The position numbers were made by a program, and so were the translations under genes. This document shows, in pieces, positions 34,556-46,474 of a stretch of 64,000 nt of DNA (its first letter is position 1; each line of letters starts with the position of its first letter). The stretch is from Ulva prolifera (lineage: Eukaryota; Chlorophyta; Ulvophyceae; Ulvales; Ulvaceae). The stretch covers positions 372,001 to 436,000 of the forward strand of contig CM041199.1 in NCBI GenBank assembly GCA_023078555.1. Direction: 5' to 3'. The notes beneath the pieces were generated by a model. It saw only the letters and a program-made list of their open reading frames with translations, did no database searches and had not been told where the DNA came from.

Positions 34556-34815
34556 CACACGTGTACAATTGGCCTGCCAGAGGCCTGCCAGAGCAATCTG
34601 GCCATATGCATGTACACCATCCTCGGCACAAGCCTTCAGGAGGCGATGGCAGATATTTTTGTGGTGCCTACGTGTTCAATTCAACACTGTTCAATTCAAC
34701 GCGATCCGGTTACTGTCACTGTCCGTACTGAGGCATGATTGACTGCCGCCCTCACAAGCTCGTGGCCAGCACCATCATCGTAGTCTCGAACTCTGCCATC
34801 GAAATCGTCCCCGAA
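34556..34815 (+). pseudogene. Inverted fragment of the membrane protein gene (exon 3-like)
   Basis: The plus strand reads YTILGTSLQEAMADIFVV and, in another frame, CRPHKLVASTIIVVSNSAIE. These match YMLLGTRLEEARADVVFG and CLPHMLVASTIIVASAIDYI of exon 3 in the intact gene at 36.4-38.2 kb. The nucleotide match is moderate, so this copy is much older than the segmental duplication. Exons 1, 2 and 4 were not found nearby. Confidence 0.6.
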
Positions 34816-34829
34816 GTTCTTGTTTCTTA

Positions 34830-35750
34830 TCATTTGACTATTGTTCGTCTTTTTTCGCTTCAACGCCATGTGTTGCGCCTAAAGGTTGTGCATGTCGTGC
34901 CCCTGCCTTCATCACACCAGCTGCAGCATTCCAGCACCGTGACGTCGCAGAATCCTGATGCCGGACCTGGAGAACCCTGTACGCTATGCATGCCAGATGC
35001 GAACATAGACAAGGATCACGTTGGGGCAGTCGGTGGTGCAGACGCGCGGAAGCCCGGAAGCCACACCCCTACAGTCTGGCCTCGAAGGGCCTGGACGCAG
35101 TTTGGGATGTGTGCGCCGTAAACAGCAGTCTTACCCTGGAAGCTGTCGCCCTAGCCACAGCAGTCCATGAGGGTGGCGGGTCAGGTGAGGAGCACCGGGT
35201 TCACGCACGTCTCAACATTGGACTCCAATGTCGGCGACAAGAAGCCCGCCAGTGTATCTGCAGCACCATGCATGCGCAACTCTCACCCCGAACCACACGC
35301 AAACATACACATGCGCTGGGGGTTTGAGGCGCATGCATACAAGCATGTGCAAGTGCTGGGCATTCGAGGCACGCGCAGGATCATGAGAAGACAACAGTTG
35401 CGCAGGAGATTGGATGCAGTCATCATGCTCTGCATGTCAGAGTAAAAAGTTCAGCGCGTCAGGGCGGACAGAGTGTGGTGCGGCGATGGGTGGCTACTCT
35501 CAGGGACTTCAGCTAAGTTCCTGAGCAACCCTGGAGGACACGCATGTCACAGCGGAATCGTATTCCTCACTGCTGGACTCCGGCAGCAGCAGCCTGGGTT
35601 GACGACCCATCTGCAAAGGTTTCTGGAATTTTCCACTCAGCCAAACCCGCTGCCGATTGAACACGCCCTCAGTAGGCCCACCCTTTCTGAGAAGTGCATG
35701 ACCCCCTCTGTGATTGCCACAGCCAGGTACACCGACCACATTACTATGTC
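34830..35750. other. No gene recognised
   Basis: Plus-strand open frames exist but show no domain and no support. Nothing else is seen in this stretch. Confidence 0.4.
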
Positions 35751-35751
35751 A

Positions 35752-38700
35752 TCATGCATACATCACTGCGTGGACCGAGGGTGCCATGACATGACCATGC
35801 CCTCTCAGCGACACACAGTCAATGTCCAATAGGATACGGCTCAGTAAATTCAGATTTACTTTACTTTACACGGATACTCTCAGGACCTACACAGCCCACA
35901 AAGCCACGTAATCTGGATCGCATCTGGCACGTCAGGGGGAAGTTTGGCCATCCCTGCACAGCCAAGGGGCCGGCCAGCATACATGGCCATTGGTGGCTCC
36001 GGTCACAATGTCCAGCAGGCTCTGGCATGCACCCTGGAGTGTCGTCGCCGCCTGTATGACACAGTCCGCACTACGGCGAGTGGCCACACCTCCCGCCCAT
36101 TGCAGGTTTCACTCGACGGACGCTTGGTGTCCACTGAAGCCAGTCCACCTTCACACAGCTCCATCCTGGTCCGTGATAGATGTCATCTCCTGCGATGGGT
36201 GACCAGATCGAACGCGAACCCTCGAACCCGGTTTAATTACCACACACAGGCAGCCAACATCTATCTCGGCCGGCGAGCATCACAGCCTTGCCAATAGTAC
36301 GGTCTTGTTGCAGTGGAAGCAGAATGCCGCCATGCTGAAACTCCATATCCAATCCCATCAATCAGCTTTCGACAACATCCACATGTTTGCCAGCAGCCCA
36401 GTGTACTGATCCATCACAGCTCACATCTGCTGCCTCCTGCCCAAAGCTACGGTCACTCAAAGCCACACGAGCCTCGGGCTGGGGCACAGTATCGCAAGGC
36501 ACAACCTGACTGATCTTCCCATGAGCCATTGCTTGCTCTCGGCCAGCAGCTGGGGCCTTCTGCTTTCTGTTCCCCGGGGTGCTAGACAACCGCCGGGCCG
36601 CTGACCGCACGGCTTCCTGTGCCTGCAGCTGCACCCGCGCCCACGCGGACTCGGGCACCAGCATCATGAAGAGCACATGGGAGATGGCCAGCACCGTGGT
36701 GCCGATGCACACGTAGGCATACCGCCGCATCTCTGCCTGCTTGAATGTCGGTGTCTCGCCGGTGGCTTCGATCAGGCTGTACTCGTCCATGCCACTGAAG
36801 ACGAAGAACAGGATTGCGGCCACTGTTGACACCTCGCATGTCATCTTGATGATGTTAGCCCGGAACTGCTTCACGGCCAGCGGCAGGTGCGGAGCAACCG
36901 CCCCAAGGGCATGCACCTGCACAGAAAGGAGGGGCCGGCTCGGAGGCAAGGGCAGACTCGCTGCCAGTGGTGTTGCTGTCTCTCAACTGCGGTGTTGCTC
37001 CCGTTTGGGATCTGCTCCCGCGGCATCAATACCACGGGCCTGACCAGACCAGCAATCAGAGATCAATGTGACCGCTTTTGGCTATAGCAGATTGATGTTG
37101 TATCTGGGCAAAGTGCAAGTTGACAGACCGCAACATAATGATGCATCTGGACTGTGCCCAGACCGGTGTGATGCAGAAGGCGCCAAACACCTCAAGAGTA
37201 CATGGAACGCACTTCGGTCGCTTCAGTGATGTAGTCAATAGCAGATGCCACGATGATGGTACTGGCCACGAGCATGTGAGGGAGGCAAGTTATTCCACCA
37301 CGGTATGGGCAGTGCCCGGATTGCGCCGAGTTCACCATGCGAGCACCAAAGACAACGTCTGCCCTCGCCTCCTCGAGGCGCGTGCCGAGCAACATGTACA
37401 CGGCCAGGACTGCCGCCACTGACCCCGAAGGTCGAAGACTGTGAACGAACAGCACATGCTCTGAAACGATTATCCCTGGGACCTGCAGTGCATGGAACAA
37501 TACAGTGTATCCAGATGATCAGCCTGTACGTGCTCTTCAATTGACAAATGCAGCACTGGCAGCCTGGTCACACAATGCAATACATAAACATATAATGTCG
37601 CACTTGGAAGTAGTTCACTAGAGTGGTCAGGCTGACATCGCCAAACGGCAGCCATGCATCAAACAGGCTGTTTGTCCCCGACAACGTCATCCCGACGATG
37701 CTGCACAGAATTGTGAGTGGCATAATGGTCTGACACCAGAACCGCGTCACGAACTGCTTCATGATCGTGGCTTCCGCGAATCGGAGGAAGAAAGGTGCCC
37801 AAAAGATGTTGAGACTGTAGACGACCAGCACGAAGTACCAGTATGGATGCCAGTTGGTCCCCCAACCCAGAACAGATATCTGCAGACCCCATAGTAAATA
37901 CGTCAGTGGGACCTTACAACATAATTTGCATGGTCAGGAACATTTCAGGCTGAGCCTTGTGAGTCTGCGACGCACCAGCATTCCTGCCACCATCGATGGG
38001 AAGCAAAGAGCCAGGAAGAGGACAAACCATGGGTTTGAATGCCTTTCAGCAAGCAGCTCTGGCGTCGTGTGCAGTGTCTCCATAATCCATCTGAGCCATG
38101 CCGCGTACACGGACTCGCGAGCAGCAAAGTGGTCCTGTTGTATGTCTGTTGCTACTGATGAAGTGGCAGCCTTCGCCAAATGAGCGTCATCGGCCAGATT
38201 CTGACCTTCCACCACCTCCATATCTCCGGAGTTAACGCTGGTGTGCATACACCTGTTCTGCTTTTGTTCTGGCGGGTCGCATCAGTACCGAGTCAGTCGT
38301 GCACCGACACAGTCGTGTCAAGAGCGAATGACAAGCATAAATTGATGGCCATTATCTCACGTCTTATGTATCTGAGCACAGCAGCACCTCAAGTTTCCGT
38401 CGATTGGTCACGATCTGAAGCTCGCCATCGGCAAGCATTGATACCGAGGAACACGCGCAGTCCCGAAATTGCATCGGTGATTTGTTTCGTTGGGGCTTTC
38501 CCATGTTGCATTACTTGGGTCGACCGATACAGAGCTCTTCAACATCGAGGTCAGTGGCCGTGTGTGGTTTCCAGGACAAACCGCTAGCAGCGCTGCAGCC
38601 GATACTGTAAAGTGGGGACGTTTACATTCTTTGTTTCCTTGCGACTCATCTCGCGTACTTTGGGCTTAGATCGTTCGCCTCGTGCAGGAACGACTGTCAA

Positions 38701-39010
38701 TGTCTCGCGTTTAATGTTTCGGGTGTTGCACCGCCATGGATGGGACAAAACCAACAAATTGCAGCCTGATCAGGTATCGGATCGGCGGCAGCGTGGCAAC
38801 GAATCACACTGAAATGCGCGACAACGCTCATTGCGTAGCGATCGGACCTTCAGCTGCACCTACCAGCATACAAGGCGGTTCCGGTTGTATCACTGTGCAA
38901 TGGCATCTCCAATCCCCACTCACCTGTGGCGACTGTGTGCGGTACTGAAGCAGAAATATTACGATGCGGGTGTCATGTTGACCTGTCAGTGCGCAGCACT
39001 TTGTATGGCT
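35752..39010 (+). repeat. Segmental duplication, right copy
   Basis: Collinear with 28445-32050 in direct orientation, separated from it by about 3.7 kb that contains SRCR fragments. It carries the open version of the membrane protein gene. Confidence 0.9.
36362..38248 (-). CDS. Polytopic membrane protein of unknown family, intact copy
   Basis: Four exons (38248-37976, 37879-37604, 37482-37213, 36916-36362) are all phase 0 with GT-AG borders (ATGCTG/GTGCGT, TTCCAA/GTGCGA, GCGACCGAA/GTGCGT). They encode 457 residues starting MHTSVNSGDMEVVEGQNLAD. The model is supported by the duplicate at 29-30.9 kb, which keeps every splice site. I see about eight hydrophobic helices, for example NPWFVLFLALCFPSMVAGML (exon 1), YWYFVLVVYSLNIFWAPFF and TIMPLTILCSIVGMTLSG (exon 2), HMLVASTIIVASAIDYI (exon 3), and VSTVAAILFFVFSGM and YVCIGTTVLAISHVLFMMLV (exon 4). 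The acidic N-terminus and the polar tail are probably on the same side. No family is recognised, and transporter or receptor would be guesses. Confidence 0.75.
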
Positions 39011-39188
39011 TCCTCTACAGCAGGACAAATGGCGAGGTCCTATGGCATTGATCGCCGATGCTGGGGCAGGTGGGGGCAGTGATACGCACGGTCACAGGAA
39101 ATAGCTAGTCTAGAGTTGAACAATCCGAAGCAAGCTTGAGCTTGACATTTCATCTTGCTGGGCAGATACCAGAGTTCAACAACCCGAA
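39011..39188. other. Unassigned spacer
   Basis: No feature recognised between the duplication end and the exon-like frame that stops at 39189. Confidence 0.3.
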
Positions 39189-41203
39189 TCAAATCACAAG
39201 CTTGACCCTCGATCCCGGAGGACACAGCGACCGTATCGCTGAAGTCTGCAGCAAGCGCTTGCCAGCATGGCCAAGAGCACGGCCTGGCTGCCTAGAAGAC
39301 CACCAAGTGGCCGTGTAAAACAAAAAGTCAAGATTGCCCCAGGAATTGCTGGGTTCCTCTGAATCGTTGGCTGTTTCTCTACATGAGAGCGTTCCATCAG
39401 CCATCGGGTGCACAGCTCCTGCCACTCGGGCAGTTGCCGCTGCGTGTGCGCTCGCAGCCTTGTCCGCTTTATTGTGGTGACGGCTCGGGCGTGCCGCGTT
39501 TCGCTGGTGTCTTCCCCGTGCGCCTGCATGTGTGTGGCCCGCCGTTGGGGCGCGGCCGGGTGGTTTGGGCGGGCTGGGCTGGCCTCTGGGGGTTGCGGGT
39601 GTGGGTTTGCGGGCGGGCGGGGTGGTGTGCGCGGGCTGGGGTTGGGGGGTTGTGCTGGGGGGGGCGGGGGCCTGCCCGGGCTGGGGGTTGTTGCGGTCTC
39701 GCTGTTTGTTTGCTGGGCGGCCTTGGCTGCTTGTGCTTCCAGGGCTCGTGCGCCTTGCTGTTGGGCGGGGTTCGGGTGGGGATGGGCGTGTGGGCATGGG
39801 CGTGTGTGTGTTACAAAGGAAAAAGCTGGAGGGGCAGGTAGCACCGCCAGGACCAAAAGGGAGAGCAGAAGAAACGCAATGCGCACGCAGCAGGAGAGCA
39901 ACAGCCAACGCCAAGGCACAACGAGCACACACACACCCCCACGCTCCCACACACTACCACACGAACCACTCACTGACACCCGACCCACGCACCCACGCAC
40001 CCGCACGCGGCCCAGACCCGACCCCCAACACACACACCCACACGCCAACACGCTACACGACCCCGCCGCCCGCGCGGCAGCAGCAGCCCCACGCAGCGGC
40101 CCGGCCGGCGCCGGCCCCACACGGAAGCCGCCGGGGGCCCCCAGGACCCCCGCCCCAACGCCCCGATCAGGCCAGCCCCGGGCGCCCCAACGCCCCGATC
40201 AGGCCAGCCCCGGGCGCCGGAACAACACACACGGGGGCGCCCCCATCCGCGGACCCACCCGGAACGGAGCACGCCCGAGGCGCGCCGTGTTCGGGGGCCG
40301 GGGCACACGGCCGCGGCAGCACACGCCGCCTACCAGCGCGTCCGAGCCTCGGACGGCGCCCGGCCCGCGAGAGAGCGACGAGGACGCCGCGGGCGGCTCG
40401 CCGCTCAGGCCGGATGGCCAGTGAGCGGCGAGAGATCATCACATGGGACCGCAAGTCCCGTCAGTACCGCCTTGCCCGCGTGACGCGCCATCAGCGGGGC
40501 AGCGGCGTGAACCTGGCGTGCAACGGCGCGGCAGAGCGTCGTGGAGATGTCGCGCATCGCATTCTCCAGGAAGCGCCGCCGAGAGACCGCGCCTGCCCCT
40601 GCAGCCACATCGGCGAGCCTGTTCAGGAATGCGAACGCCGCCGGGCCCACGCGCCCGTATGTTTCATGCGACAGCGGGACCAAGCTGAGCCCTCCGACTC
40701 CCGAGCGGCCGTACTTGTCGCGTTTCCGCCGGTCGGCGGCGTCCGCCGAGGCGCCGTCGCGCAGCGCAGCCGCGCGAACGTTGGAACCTGCAAGCGGGTG
40801 AGTGACACACACGTCGCCGATCACTGGCGAGCCCGGAAAGAACGCGAGTATGTCGCGGGGCGTGTGTGTGGTTGTGTGGCAGTGTCGCTGTGTCCGGCGT
40901 GGGTGCTGCCGTTGCGTGGGTGTTTTGGTGTGCGCTTCGTGTGGCTTGCTGCGTGGTGTGCGTTTCCCCTGCTTCTTGCTTGCGGTGCTACCTGCCTCGC
41001 TTGCTTTGTCCTTGTAACACAGCTCCTGCCACTCTCTCGGGCCTGTTGCTTTCCAAGTGGTCCATCATCTTGCAGTTTTCCGAGAACTGCTGCTGGTCGA
41101 GGCTGATGACGCTCCCCCGAACGGCTTCACCTTTCCAGTGCGTTTCGCACCCGCTTCGTTCGCCTTGGAGGACTAGCGACGAATAATCCGAGACTCTGCA
41201 CAT
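39189..41203 (-). CDS. Possible host exon interrupted by the non-LTR element
   Basis: If the 39428-41017 insertion and one copy of its 17-bp duplication are left out, the minus strand is open for about 137 codons. The right side reads SVISLDQQQFSENCKMMDHL and continues on the left side as HPMADGTLSCRETANDSEEP, ending RVKLVI at 39189. Continuity of frame across the empty site suggests a host exon was hit. The length is modest, so chance is not excluded. No domain is recognised. Confidence 0.35.
39428..41017 (-). mobile_element. GC-rich non-LTR retrotransposon, 5'-truncated (1590 bp)
   Basis: Flanked by a perfect 17-bp direct repeat CACAGCTCCTGCCACTC (39411-39427 and 41018-41034), a long duplication typical of LINE-type integration. 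On the minus strand it begins with a coding tail (PLSHETYGRVGPAAFAFLNR...LENAMRDISTTLC, 40824-40405) like the region after the reverse transcriptase in algal LINE-type proteins. It then has about 1 kb of 3' sequence. No poly-A tail is visible. Composition is far more GC-rich than the surroundings, with a strand switch: G-rich at 39.5-39.8 kb, then C-rich at 39.9-40.4 kb. A short inverted repeat (GTGTTACAAAGG near 39.81 kb, CCTTGTAACAC near 41.01 kb) lies inside it. Confidence 0.7.
40405..40824 (-). pseudogene. Non-LTR retrotransposon protein, C-terminal part
   Basis: 139 codons, open to a stop at 40405, with the PLSHETYGRVG and AMRDISTTLCRAVARQVH blocks and an Ala/Arg/Gly-rich composition matching GC-rich codon use. 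The reverse transcriptase catalytic region itself is missing, as expected for a 5'-truncated insertion. Identification rests on the resemblance to the fragment at 33.2 kb and on memory of algal LINE proteins. Confidence 0.55.
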
Positions 41204-41659
41204 GGGAGTGTAGTCAATGCATCAATCCGTTACTGCGGGTCGGTCCATGTGCAGTGCAACCTCGATAGCAGGGCTGCGCTGTACTAGAACAGTCGATGGT
41301 ATGTGATGCAGCGCAGCAGCTAGCTGCTAACATGGCATGCGCACGGCGCGATCCGCAGTGGCCCCATGCATCCTGCAATCAACAACCACGTGCAAAGCAA
41401 GCTATGGACGACTGTACGCAGCAACAGCAGCCATTGTCGTGGCCCAAATGCGCCTGCATAGCCCGTACGAGTCCATGGATTCACACGGTCGGCCTTCATC
41501 AGGCAGTTAACTGCCAACGTTGCAGCACACCCATGGCAACCATGCAGCTGCAGCTTAAGCTATTGCTTAAGCAATTGCAACATTCTAACCGGTGAAACTG
41601 CCTCGCCACAAACCCTCCAGCGGCAAAGGGGCTTGTGGAATCTATGATTGCCGAGTGTC

Positions 41660-42151
41660 CAACGCAGGTGCCCTGTTGGACGTGGCATGTTAACTAAGTA
41701 ATTACCACTCCAACGAGTATTTTCAAGCATGTCCTGTGCGCAAAAAAGGGGGGGCGTGCGTGTTGGCGTCAAGCACATCACCGCTGCATTTGCCTCTCCC
41801 TCCACATACTCATCGTACCGCACTCCGGACGGTGCATCGATCCGGCACTCCCCGAGGTTCGCCTCACTGCCGTTGCATGCAGTCAGCGTGATGCACTGCA
41901 GGGCGCCGGCGGGGCCCGGCAATGCCGAGGTGCCGCCGGCCGTCATCTGCACGCCGTCGGCAAAGCCGAGTGAGCGGCAGGCATTGCGCAACAGCGGCGG
42001 CGTTGCGGCCGAGGCCACCCACATCGCCGAGCACCGGCTCTGTGTCAAGGACAGACGAGAATGCGAGCCCGTCGGACACCTCGAGGCGGCCATACGCCCA
42101 CGCGCCGCCGGGGTCTGCGGCGCCGCCGACGAGGCGTGCGGTGCCTAGCAC
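41660..42151 (-). pseudogene. SRCR-domain fragment 4, split between two frames
   Basis: The first half reads GTARLVGGAADPGGAWAYGR then LEVSDGLAFSSV. The second half, in the next frame, reads LLRNACRSLGFADG, ITLTACNGSEANLGECRI and ANAAVMCL. Together these cover a whole SRCR domain (VRLVGG, CRxLGF, CxGxExxLxxC, AxVxC). Either a short intron or a one- or two-base shift lies near 41.98-42.03 kb. Downstream codons (DMLENTRWSGNYLVNMP) show no further domain. Confidence 0.65.
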
Positions 42152-42200
42152 CGGAGCTGCATTCCAGCCTTGTTTGTGTAATCGGTTTGTGTGAGATCAA

Positions 42201-42238
42201 GAATTTTGTTTGCATTAAGCTTAATGCAAACAAAATTC
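42201..42238. repeat. 38-bp perfect palindrome without spacer
   Basis: GAATTTTGTTTGCATTAAG followed directly by its exact reverse complement. AT-rich in a mixed background. Confidence 0.97.
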
Positions 42239-45200
42239 ATCATCAGACCGGGCAATTGTGTGTATGCGTCCGAGTTCTGAATTGGGAGATGCATTCACAT
42301 CACCTGGTAAGCTGGCTCCGGTCTGTTGTGCGGGAGATGGTGTGTGATAAGGATAAAGCCGGCAAGGCGGGCAGCACTGCTTCACGGCACTGTGTTTTCA
42401 GAATCTTGGATTTCCGCATCGACGGATAGGCATTGCCAAGTACCAAAGAAGCTAGAGTTACTGTAAACGCATCGGCTGCTGAGTGTCTGTCAAGTTCCGG
42501 TCCTCTCTCACAGGAGTTGCAGCAAGTTGGCTCACCAAGGGGTGAGCAACCAGGGTGAGCGACGGGCTGAGGACATGTGAATTTGAAGAAACGAGCCCTA
42601 AATGGAGCGCGGATTGGCCTCGCAGGCAGTGTAGTTCCTGCTGAATTCATAGATGTCGCTGTGGTGCAGAACGGGCATGTTTCGGCAACGTTATGGGTGC
42701 GTATGCATGTGAGGCATCACGACGAAACATCTGTAGTTTGTCCCACGGTGGCCACGGAGCTCCGCTCTGAGTAGCCCGAGTTACGTACAAATTCCTCACC
42801 GGTGCTCAGATGCGACGAGCCGTTCCATGCGCGCGTTATCTGGCTGACAGTCGTCTCTGGTGTTTGATAGTGCTCCTTACAGCGAGCCTTTGTTTCATGT
42901 TGTTCACAGCGCATTACGCCAACAGACGGCTTCGTGGACGACTAGATGAGTTTGTGTTGCAGTATTGGCAGGCTTGGCTCCGATAGCATCCGGCAAGTCG
43001 CTGAATGTGCGTGCTAGTGGCTTCCTGTCAGCGCGGACATGCACGGTGGGACGTTGGTCCTGCGTGCGTCGCGAGCTGCGACGGCAATTCGTAAATACAT
43101 CTCCATTGGGAGGGTCTATGGCCAATCTTTATTGTGATCGTAGTCGCACTTGTAGCAGGGTCTCTGTTGGGTGAACGTCACGGATTCGGAGACGGTAGCC
43201 ATTGTAAACTCCGGGCGCACCGTCAGCGGAGCGCAAAAGACAATAGTGCGATTATCTGTGTACATGCTTGAGATCATGAGTCCTCGTGTTACGGCAGCGC
43301 TGGTTGCTGGCTCCTGTTGTATAGACTGCCTCCAGTCGCGACCGATGTCGGTTACCGCATCGCGAGTTGTGCCCGTGTATTTGCAGCTATTTATATTCGA
43401 TGCTGCGTATGTGCGATCCTGCTGTCTCACCTACGTCTTTCGGAGTCACGCTGCGGCGAACGTGGGTATCCCACGTTGTGGTGTATTGCCGTGTCACAGG
43501 GTACACGCCTCGTCGCCGTACTAAAAACAGTTCGTATGACGCTCTTCTGTCTACGGACAACGTTGTGGCCATGGATTTGCACTGCCAGGTCTGTTGTGCC
43601 GGCTGCTCACCCCGGCAATGCGCACCCCCACAGTGTTGCCACCGCCACACCTAGTGGCTCACCTTCTAGGTGCACCACTGTGGGTGCGCGATCTGAACGC
43701 TAGTGCGCCATTGACTGGTGCGCAAAACATGACACTAGGCTGATCAATTGCCATTTCATGTGCAGTATTTAGCACATTTCAGTAAAATTACTTGTAGACA
43801 TACATTCTCGTTACAGTGACCTTCACCTCACTCATCGGGCCAGCGTGCCCAATCACAGCATTGCTAAACGGGCCTCAGGCTCTACACTACACAACATGCA
43901 CACATGCAGCAACTGTAAAAGAATACATAAGTGGTGCTTGGACAGGTACTACGTCCTATGAGCATGGCTGTTGGATGGCGCTCCTCTCTACATGAATTCC
44001 TCTCTGGGTTCTGTGAGGGTCCTGATCAGTCAATGGCAGGTTACCTGCATACACGAGAGATGTCCACGATCTGTGTATCACTGTATCCATGCCGGAGAGC
44101 CCACGGCAAAAAAGGTCGCATCTATGCATCTCAGTCACGCTACACCGGCGTCATGCTGGCCCTGGCAAGGCGGATGGGACAACACCTACCAGATACCTTC
44201 ATGTACGCAGATTGGCTCTACTGTTTGCGAGACTGATCTGGCAGGAGCTATAGAGTTCCAGGCGGAGGTGCCTCGCTGGCTGGCCATACTGGGTGGTCAA
44301 ATCTTTCGGTTGCCTGCAATCGTTTTGACATAAATGTGGGGAATGCACGAGGCAATTGGTCACAATGCCACACACATACCAATGTGGCAAAAATGTATGG
44401 ATGACTGCAAGCTATGAATGTGAGCCCCACATTGACAGACACTCCGTGGATGCACACCTTCCACGCTAGACTCACTGTGTCAAAGCAAATTTCATGGTGA
44501 GTCACGAGACGCTGTCAATTGCTGATCTGCATTCATGCGCACTGCTTTGATTTTCCGCATGCCACACATTGAGGCCCGGGTCTCAACCCAATAGCAACAC
44601 GGGATGGCAACACACCCAGTGTCAAACTTGATACTGTGTACACCAAGATACCGGAGAACGCTTGCCCAAAACTGGTTTGTAGCTTTTGCAACGCAATTTT
44701 CTGTTTACGTTGTTTCACGTGATAAACCTGTGCACCTGCATAAACGTGTAGTGCTGAGTGGTGAACAGATGAAGCCTAGTGCAGTGGTTCAGCATACACC
44801 AGAGCCAACGCACCAGCAACATCAGTGCTAGAGTGGCACATCAGCTGAATAAATGTGGGCATCAGTGGCTTTCATATTGTGACTGGGACTGTATGGCTGT
44901 GGACGAGAACTGTGCACCAGAATTGTTGCACAGCCGGTCACAATGCGGACGTACCAGCTACAGATAAGTATCGCTCGTTATGCTTTGTCAGCATTGCGAT
45001 CGCATATACACAGCCACCTATCGGAGCTACCCAGGGCGTCCCACAAGCACGTCAACGCTATGTCAATCAGCCTGCCATGGCAATGCATTCGCAAACGTCC
45101 GAATCACAAGGGCAAGATGATTTGCCAGCCGATCAAGTATGCCAAACGCCCACGCAAAAGCGAAGAAGCCATGATCTTCGCCAGACTCGCGGCCTGCTCT

Positions 45201-46474
45201 TGGAACAGGTCGATCAACAACGCGACTCGCGTGGAATGCATAACAGAAAACCTTACAGGTTCATACGAATGAAGTTAAAAGTTCCATACTTTCGATGTAA
45301 ACTGTGTAAGCTTGTTGCAGAATATCTGCCCGCGTAGTGCCGTAGAGTTGCAGCTAACACTGCAACGTGCACCAGCTGCTGAGCAAGACGAGCTGGCAAA
45401 GTCGCAGTCCTAGATTGATAAATCACATATTTCATGCTCGCACGAAGGGAGATCGGACCATGCAACGGCTGGCTGCAGGTGACGACGCAACGAGCAATGT
45501 AACCCGAAGCTGCGTCTATATATTTACTTGTCTCACTGCCGACATCAACTGACAAACTTTTCATTGACACTTGATCGGGGACATTTATCCCGGACGTAGC
45601 TGGCAGCTAGTACCTGCCCGCATCTTTCACGCCACGATGTGGCAACAAGGGACATCTGGTCTACATTGCGCAAATAGTGATGTGCACAGCTAAATAAAAT
45701 CCAGACAGGTGGCCGCCACAATCGCTCACTGACGCTGCTGATGATGACAGAGGAAGTGCACTGGTTTGGCACGAAAGTCAGTGTGATGGCGATGCGTGCG
45801 CAAATGGACTGCAGGATGCGCCAACAGCCTGCAGTGCTGCGTGTTCGACTCGTGCCGCACCCACCATTCACATAATAATGGTCGGAAAGCAGTGTGATCG
45901 AAACGCAGTTATTTCACCTGCCATATTTGACCGCGCATCACACATGGTGCGCCCGAGCAGCGAGGGTTGCAAGCCGTGATTTACCGCTCATGCCACACAA
46001 CAGATTTGATGGCTAGGATTCTTTCCGAGGCCGATTGTCTCGCGCATGCGCAAATCTGGCGACATCCAGGCACCATGCGCACCCCGCGCTGCGCACCCTT
46101 CCATGACCCTCACCCCTTCCGGTGAGCCAAGCCTCGTTTCACTTCCTCAGCAATGCAGGTAGAAGTACATCTAGGACATATATACCTCATCATATGCGCC
46201 GGAATACAGTTATGGCCAAGCATGCAGCTGCCCGTTGCGAAACAGTCATGCTGTCTAGGAGGCACACCCTCGGACAGCTCACCCCCCACTGAGTGCTCAC
46301 CTCTGCGGTGCGCCATGGCCACGTCAGGGAATGTAGAATATCACACATACCAGTGATGTGGACCGCCCAAAGGTATACGCAGACACTAAAACACTTAGAC
46401 TGCATTGACTGGACCCTCAATGCTCTTTCAGAGCCTTTTTCGCAAAGGTACAGTCTCGCTCACCCACAGGCAAT
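42239..46474. other. Gene-poor stretch, nothing recognised
   Basis: About 4.2 kb with only short, overlapping open frames on both strands and no protein domain, RNA gene or transposon end that I recognise, apart from the hairpin at 43621-43688. Minus-strand codons near 43.13-43.23 kb (TQQRPCYKCDYDHNKDW) look protein-like but are isolated. Confidence 0.4.
43621..43688. repeat. Nested hairpin (68 bp)
   Basis: Outer arms CGCACCCCCACAGTG and CACTGTGGGTGCG (two extra C in the left arm) enclose inner arms CACCTAG and CTAGGTG. It could be a small fold-back element. Confidence 0.8.

Noticed and set aside
39194-40424. Very long overlapping open frames on both strands (up to more than 500 codons)
   Set aside because: They lie in GC-skewed, low-complexity DNA of the non-LTR insertion where stop codons are rare. 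Products are Pro/Arg/Gly repeats without domains, and the frames overlap on opposite strands.
44855-45337. Plus-strand open frame of 160 codons in the gene-poor stretch
   Set aside because: Two overlapping frames are equally open, no domain is recognised, and no splice or duplicate evidence supports it.
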